This document shows positions 58,964 to 64,000 of a stretch of 64,000 nt of DNA, in pieces. Position 1 is the first letter of the stretch. Every line of letters starts with the position of its first letter. Below the pieces are notes generated by a model that saw only the letters and a list, made by a program, of their open reading frames with translations, ran no database searches and was not told the DNA's origin. The stretch is from Gnetum montanum (Eukaryota; Streptophyta; Gnetopsida; Gnetales; Gnetaceae): contig MNCI01036217.1 in the NCBI GenBank assembly GCA_015680685.1, forward strand, positions 293,516 to 357,515, in the 5' to 3' direction. The position numbers were made by a program, and so were the translations under genes.

Positions 58964-61830
58964 ATGGAACCAAAGGGAAAGCACCTAAAAGAGGGAGGAT
59001 TTTTCCAACTAAGGGACAAAGGCTAAGAACTAGAAGGGGCTAGGAATAGCCCCAAGGGTAGGCAGCAAAAACCCATACAACAGGACCTCTTTGGGAGGAG
59101 CTCGAAGTGGAGTCTATCAAACAAATTCCCAAAGTGGCTACAACTGAACAATCTCACCAAGATGAAGCATCTAAGCCAAGACTAAACCTTGAGTTCACCT
59201 TGATGAAGGCCTACCTCAAGCAAGTTGCATCTAAGGAGGTTCAAAAATCCATGCTTTATGAGCTAAACTTTGGAACCTTTTTGGAGTTTTCTTCTATAGA
59301 AGTCAAGATGCAACTTCAAAACTCTCCCATGTGGTCCATCATCACTTTGGGCTAGGAGTGGTACATGGGAGAGACATATCTCTTCTAGAAAAATAGGCAA
59401 GTTGATGCCACAGTAAAAATCAAGGACGTAACTATTTTCTACTTGGTGAAAGAAATCTTTGAGGCCCTTGGGTTGCCTAAAACTAGGGCCACTCTAGTTG
59501 AAATTCTAATGCAAGCATATCTATGCATTAAGAAAGAATGGACACAATGGTGCTATGGAGTGGATTACAAGGAGTTTGGTGTGCTCAAAATGGCAAAACA
59601 TGCCTATTTCAAAATCACAGCCTTTCACCTCAATCCAACAATGAACCCCAACAAGGTCATAACCTTCTCCACCTATGCATGTGTTGCTCTAAGCGAAAGA
59701 TCCCTCCTCAACCTTCCATAGCTAATCTATCTTAAGATAAAAAAAGCACTTTAAACAGAACAAACATGAAAGGAAGGCACTTCCCTTTCCATGCCTTATC
59801 AAAATATTATGCAAAAGAGAAGGCATAGCCCACTATACCAATGATGCAATTCATTGTACTCTGTTTGCTTCTTGGGTGAACATGATGAAAGATAAAGTTC
59901 CTACGAAGGTGGTTCAATAAGAGGAGCAACAACCACCACCTCCACCACCAACTCATGAAACAATGTTAGAGTCCCATGCTACCATTGAGCACATGCACAA
60001 ACTTCATGAGTAGCTCCTATAATAGTAACAGTAGTGGTGATGATCCATTTGTGTGTTGACCAACCATGAGCCACCTCAACCAAGTGGCCTGAACCATAAG
60101 CTAGATGGAGGGTGGGGTAACAATATTTTCTACCCAAAAAATGTAGATGCCTATAAGGTTAGATTTGAATGCCTAAGAGGTAATGGTACCCCTCTCACAA
60201 TAGCAATAATTCTTACAAATCTCTGGAACTATCACTATCTTTTCAATGCATTTGGAGAAGGGTGAGGGGGTGATTTTCATGGTGATGCAATACCAAGGGC
60301 AGGAGACAATGGTTGAAGTAGTTATTAATAGAGTGGCTAAGGCACTCAACACACCTACAGCATTTGTACCAAATTTTTTCACACTTCGAGATGTGAAATG
60401 TCTGTAAGCACTATCAATGGAAGATTAAGTGTAGCCCAGCATGAGAAATTATTGGACCAACTAATGGGAACCAGGCAATTAATTTCCAATGTCTTTGACC
60501 TTTTGAATACCATCATTGCTACCTAGTTAAAGCTGCTTGAGGCAAGGAGCAAATTCATCATCATGGAGGGGCAACTTAAAATAGCCAAAGCAAAAAACCA
60601 ATGCTTGGCTTTGGAGGTTACCAAAATAAGATTCTATGTTGCAAATCCTATGGTACTCATCCAAGAAATCATGAAAGATGAAGCTTTTCAACAACTTTAG
60701 GCCAAACTGAAAGAGGTTGAGTATGCCAAGAAGTTAATAGTCTTTGACTAGTTCTTGGCTAATGCCACAATGCACAACATCCAAAAGGATTTGGTCTATA
60801 CTTGCTAAGAGAATGAGGCTCTAACTATAGAAAATCATCACCTACGAAATATTGATGCACAAAAGTAACATATGTCTAAATTCATCCATCAACAGTAGGA
60901 GTAGCTTGCTAGGATAAACACTAAACTAAGGAAGTTGATAGAAAAAAATAGAAATCTCTCAATGGAGGAGGTTCATGTCTTATTCTAGAAGTCTACAATA
61001 GAAATCGCCACCTAGAAATATGAGGCCCTTAATTTTGAAAGGGTGAAAAATCATTATAGGGACAAGATTGGATTGTAGAAAGAAATTAATGGAAAACATA
61101 TCCAACTAGAAAAGGAAAAAGCCAATGAGGTCCTCTAGAAACTCTAGCAAGAAGGCAATGTGTGGCAACCTATCCTTGATGGGCTAAATGAGTACAAAAA
61201 AGTAGAAATTAGCATGAAGGAGCTTCCTATTGAGGAAATAACTAAATACATAGAGCTCGCTAACCTCTTGTACATAAACCTGGAAATGCTAACTACTAGA
61301 AGGTCATAGTTAGAGTTGGAAAAGCAAGTGGCCAGCTCATACTTTTTGTATGAGGTAGAGTTCAAACATCACAAAGAGACCAAGTATAATCTTGAGGTTG
61401 AAAATGTGAAACTCAAGGTTCTCAAGGTAAAGTTCACCAATCAAAGATCAACTTCTAAGAACCTAGCCAAGTGTATGAATGACTATCATAAGTTGTAGAA
61501 TACACTTAGGGTGTTTGGCATTGAACACAATAGTTCGCTACCTAATTTATCAATATGAAGAATTTGTTCCCATCAATGTCCTATCCATAGGATATTCTTA
61601 TTCTAGCCCAAATTGATGAAGTAGTATGGACCATGAATGATCCCAAGAGTAAAGAGGAGAAGATAAAGGCATTTTTGGATGTCTTCCATCTTCCAGCAAT
61701 ACTTGCAACTACAGCAAGATAACCACAACCACTGCCTCAACAACCCCATGTGACCAACGTAGGAGAAGGCCCTTCAACACCTCAAGAACCTCCACCACCT
61801 AGGACCATTTGATCTTCTCCCTCATCTTCA
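58964..61830 (+). pseudogene. C third ORF, unrecognised protein (degraded)
   Basis: ATG at 58964 aligns with that of A; one base is missing in C near 59097, after which the main frame continues (open 59107-59355 and 59443-59721). Visible parts: a basic N-terminus, PRLNLEFTLMKAYLKQ, ELNFGTFLEF, EWYMGETYLF, EIFEALGLPKTRATLVEI, HAYFKITAFHLNPTMNPNKV. A Pro-rich QPPPPPPTHE (about 59930) is followed by about 600 residues of Leu/Lys/Glu-rich, coiled-coil-like sequence with VEFKHHKETKYNLEVENV (61316-61498). NDPKSKEEKIKAFLDVFHLP (~61640) and a Pro-rich tail end it. The stretch near 60050-60400, which includes GNGTPLTIAIIL, has no counterpart noted in A. No known domain, signal peptide or membrane segment is evident. 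Function unknown. Confidence 0.72.
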
Positions 61831-62034
61831 AGCCATCACAAGAGTTGTTATGGTGTTCAATTTTGTTATCATGAACATCCATTTTTATAATGGTTGTCAA
61901 TCAATACACTTGGGCACTTAGTTTTTGTTGTGTCAATTTATGTATTTGTAATTAATCAATAATTCCATACATTCCCAAAATTTTGTAAAGAACTTGTTCC
62001 TCCTTTTTTTCACTCACGGATGAGTTTTCATTAA

Positions 62035-62046
62035 GTCATGGGGGTA
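62035..62046 (+). other. Polypurine tract of C
   Basis: GTCATGGGGGTA, identical to the tract of B, directly before the LTR start. Confidence 0.65.
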
Positions 62047-62888
62047 TGATGCAGCATGAGTCATTGAGCTGCATCAATGGGATGCCATTGACGTAACCCC
62101 ATCAATGTAGGGTTTTCCAGGTTGATGAATACATGGCACCTTGTCATCGCCTATAAATGTGTGCCTACCCACCACATTTATGGCATCTTTCCATTAGTTG
62201 TAGCGAAGCTCTTGTAATTTTTCCTTCAAAAAGTTAGAATATTTTCTAAGTGCTTATAGTAGGAGTCAAAGAAGTATATGGATTTTTATTCAAGCACTAA
62301 TGTACCTAAGCACCTCAGTGTTAACAAAAATAAAGACAAGCTTTTCTAATCAAACCTCACAGCACTTGGAATAGATTAATGTTTCCTTATGCATTTATTA
62401 TCTATGCACTTTACCTTAGTGAATTCTAATTAACTAATATCAATTAAATAATGAACCTAAGTACAATCAATTTGAGCATACGTTAATGCCTAGTAATCCC
62501 AGTAGCACTAAATGCTTGGTAACCTAGTAGCATTGCAACATGTTCAAGATGTATATGGAAAGTGGTAATGGATGCCTATGTTAGAATTAGTTGAGTGTTA
62601 GCTAGTTATTATATTAAATAGATTAATTAAACATATATTATCCTATTTTCAACACTTAGGTAATTAAATGATAAAAGATAAAATGATAAAAATTAGATGC
62701 TTCAATTACACTTAACCATACACTTGCTCCTCACAAGTGAAACTGAGAAGACAACGATCATGATTGTTAAGGTTTAACTCCTAGACCTAATATACTTAGA
62801 GAGATAAAGTCTATGGAATTTGACTAAATTAATTAGTGAATTCTAGTGATTTATATGGTTGGGTGTAGGGTATTCTCATTGCTCATCA
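62047..62888 (+). repeat. 3' LTR of element C
   Basis: 842 bases. It starts TGATGCAGC, which pairs perfectly with GCTGCATCA at 62068-62076. A second inverted repeat, TCAATGG and CCATTGA, follows at once. TATAAAT lies at 62152-62158 and AATAAA at 62329-62334. It ends CTCATCA. Sequence after the AATAAA matches the LTRs of A and B, while the promoter half differs between the copies. Confidence 0.9.
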
Positions 62889-63469
62889 ATCACTTCTGGA
62901 TCCATTATAGTTCTTAGGCCTTGAATTCCTCCTAGGTCTAGAGTCCTTCTTATTTCTTCCAAGGGTTTTTACATAAGCTGAATGTAGTTTTACTTTAAAG
63001 GATTTTTAATGTGAATGACTAGTGTTTGGGAATGATATTCATGAGTCCAATAGAACTTATTAGTTTGGAATAGAGCAACTTCTTTTTCTTCCAAGACAAC
63101 TGTCTATGGTACCTATTGGCACATTTAGCCATTTTATGGAACAGAGACATGAGATGATTGAGATTTTCTGAAATATTACAATACAAATATTTGAAATGGC
63201 AAGATGTAATTGGGCAAAGTATTGAAATGGCAAGAAGAGAGAGAGATGGAAATCACCTAATGGTAACATTAGGATGGCACTAGCTCTGCAAGTCATGTTA
63301 AGAAGTCCTATTACACATTTCTCAACATATGGGATTTTAATGAATTCTCCCGTGGACTAAGAGAAGGATGTCAAAGGACAAACATAAACCTTACCCATGT
63401 TCCGAATGGAGATGTTGATTATTTGGGTTACATCGCACAAATTAAACAAAAATCAGATTTTTTTTACTA
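62889..63469. other. Flanking DNA right of element C, no gene recognised
   Basis: AT-rich sequence outside the element, the target side of C's insertion. It contains a short GAGAGAGAGA run near 63236. An open minus-strand stretch (63296-63060) has no family resemblance. Nothing here matches the retrotransposon families of the window. Confidence 0.5.
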
Positions 63470-64000
63470 TGGTATGAGCGCAAGGTACTAAGGCATGGCG
63501 CGCCTCTGGAAGGACTGCAGTGTTCACCGGCATTTTGCAGGTCACGATTGAGGGCAACGACGAAGAAGATGGTAGCGAAGCAGACCTCGACCGAAGGCAA
63601 AGATGGAGAGGGCGGCAGAGACAGTAGTGCAACGTTATTTATGCATATAAAAAAAATGCATGCGGCTGCGGCAGTCATCAAAAACAGAAACAAAAAAAAG
63701 AGGACAGACATTGGCAGAAAAACAGCAAAACAGAGCCACAAAACCCCCCTCATGCGTTGCCAAACCCTACTAGATTCTGTGTTATTCTACATGAACAAAC
63801 CCTCACCGTTTACAAAAAGAAGAAGCTTTGTCACCACGGGAGGAGCCTTAAGATTTACACACCTTAAACATCATCACAGAACCGCATGGTGCACACGACA
63901 CAATATTTTCAGGCAGTTGCAGGGTTTTCGCAACTTACCTTACCGCTTCCTGTAACTGGTATTTCAAGAAAAAGCCTTCCATGGCTCAACACATTTTCAG
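63470..64000. other. CpG-rich segment, possible edge of a host gene
   Basis: Base composition changes: CpG is frequent (GGCGCGCC near 63498, ACGACGAAG, GGCGG, CGACCGAAGG), in contrast to the CpG-poor, TpG-rich elements. Open frames exist on both strands (plus 63548-63955, minus 63753-63442, the latter with a hydrophobic start), but neither resembles a known family and they overlap. It may be promoter or leader of a gene that continues outside the window, or low-copy unmethylated DNA. Confidence 0.4.

Larger units (their letters stand above)
50199..62888 (+). mobile_element. Element C: Athila-like retrotransposon, nearly full length
   Basis: Partial 5' LTR (50199-50551), tRNA-Asp type primer site, gag-protease-RT in one frame, RNase H, integrase, ~2.1 kb non-coding region, third ORF, purine tract and complete 3' LTR (62047-62888). 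At ~12.7 kb it shows the full plan of this family. It meets element F head to head, both being truncated at the junction. All genes carry nonsense codons, and two integrase catalytic residues are changed. Confidence 0.9.

Noticed and set aside
63442-63753. Minus-strand frame with a hydrophobic, signal-peptide-like start
   Set aside because: A plus-strand frame overlaps it, no homology is recognisable, and long pyrimidine runs alone give hydrophobic residues. It is kept only as part of the CpG-rich segment.

Overview
The window looks like repeat-packed, gene-poor nuclear DNA from a seed plant with a large genome. Nearly all of it is decayed Ty3/gypsy LTR retrotransposons of two plant-only types. 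One type resembles Athila: RT signature FMDD-F-S-T-Y-G, a primer site matching tRNA-Asp, and a long 3' region with a third ORF. The other resembles Tat/Ogre: RT motif MPFGLKN, an extra RNase H behind an STKGQAIA linker, and a gag-pro fusion. Their age, nesting and almost purely C-to-T decay would suit a conifer-like genome, but the species cannot be named. No tRNA, rRNA, CRISPR array or intact host gene was seen.

Layout: (1) 1-3157, three tandem copies of a ~1.2-kb AT-rich unit; a fourth partial copy lies at 24642-25299. (2) 3158-24641, a minus-strand Tat-like element (here D). A plus-strand element E (3553-12143) is nested in it and is flanked by the 5-bp target duplication CCTGG. E has two ~1.3-kb LTRs and a gag-pro reading frame but no reverse transcriptase or integrase. 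D carries gag-pro (19500-22985), then a ~4-kb non-coding spacer with a ~185-bp degenerate tandem array, then RT, RNase H and integrase (12250-15600). (3) 25300-34314, plus-strand Athila-like element A, missing its 5' LTR and most of gag. (4) 34315-50198, minus-strand Athila-like element F, split by the complete nested plus-strand element B (37359-45191, target duplication ACTTT). (5) 50199-62888, plus-strand Athila-like element C with a truncated 5' LTR, gag-pol, third ORF and complete 3' LTR. (6) 62889-64000, non-element sequence; the last ~500 bases are clearly richer in CpG and may be the edge of a host gene or other unmethylated DNA.

Together the Athila-like copies show one plan: LTR, tRNA-Asp primer site, gag-pro-RT-RNase H-integrase essentially in one frame, ~2 kb of non-coding DNA, a third ORF with a coiled-coil tail, polypurine tract, LTR. 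B and F have both lost the RT-to-integrase part and would have depended on enzymes supplied in trans. E has the same dependence in the Tat-like family, with D as an example of a possible helper type. All element genes are pseudogenes: stops are mostly TAG, TAA or TGA where CAG, CAA or CGA is expected, and several catalytic residues are lost.

The most interesting signals are the gag-pro-only element E with its recurring TTAAACTGGCA word, the long repeat-filled spacer between protease and RT in D, the conserved unrecognised third ORF of A, C and F, and a palindrome-plus-TATA module found both at the start of the LTRs and just upstream of that third ORF.
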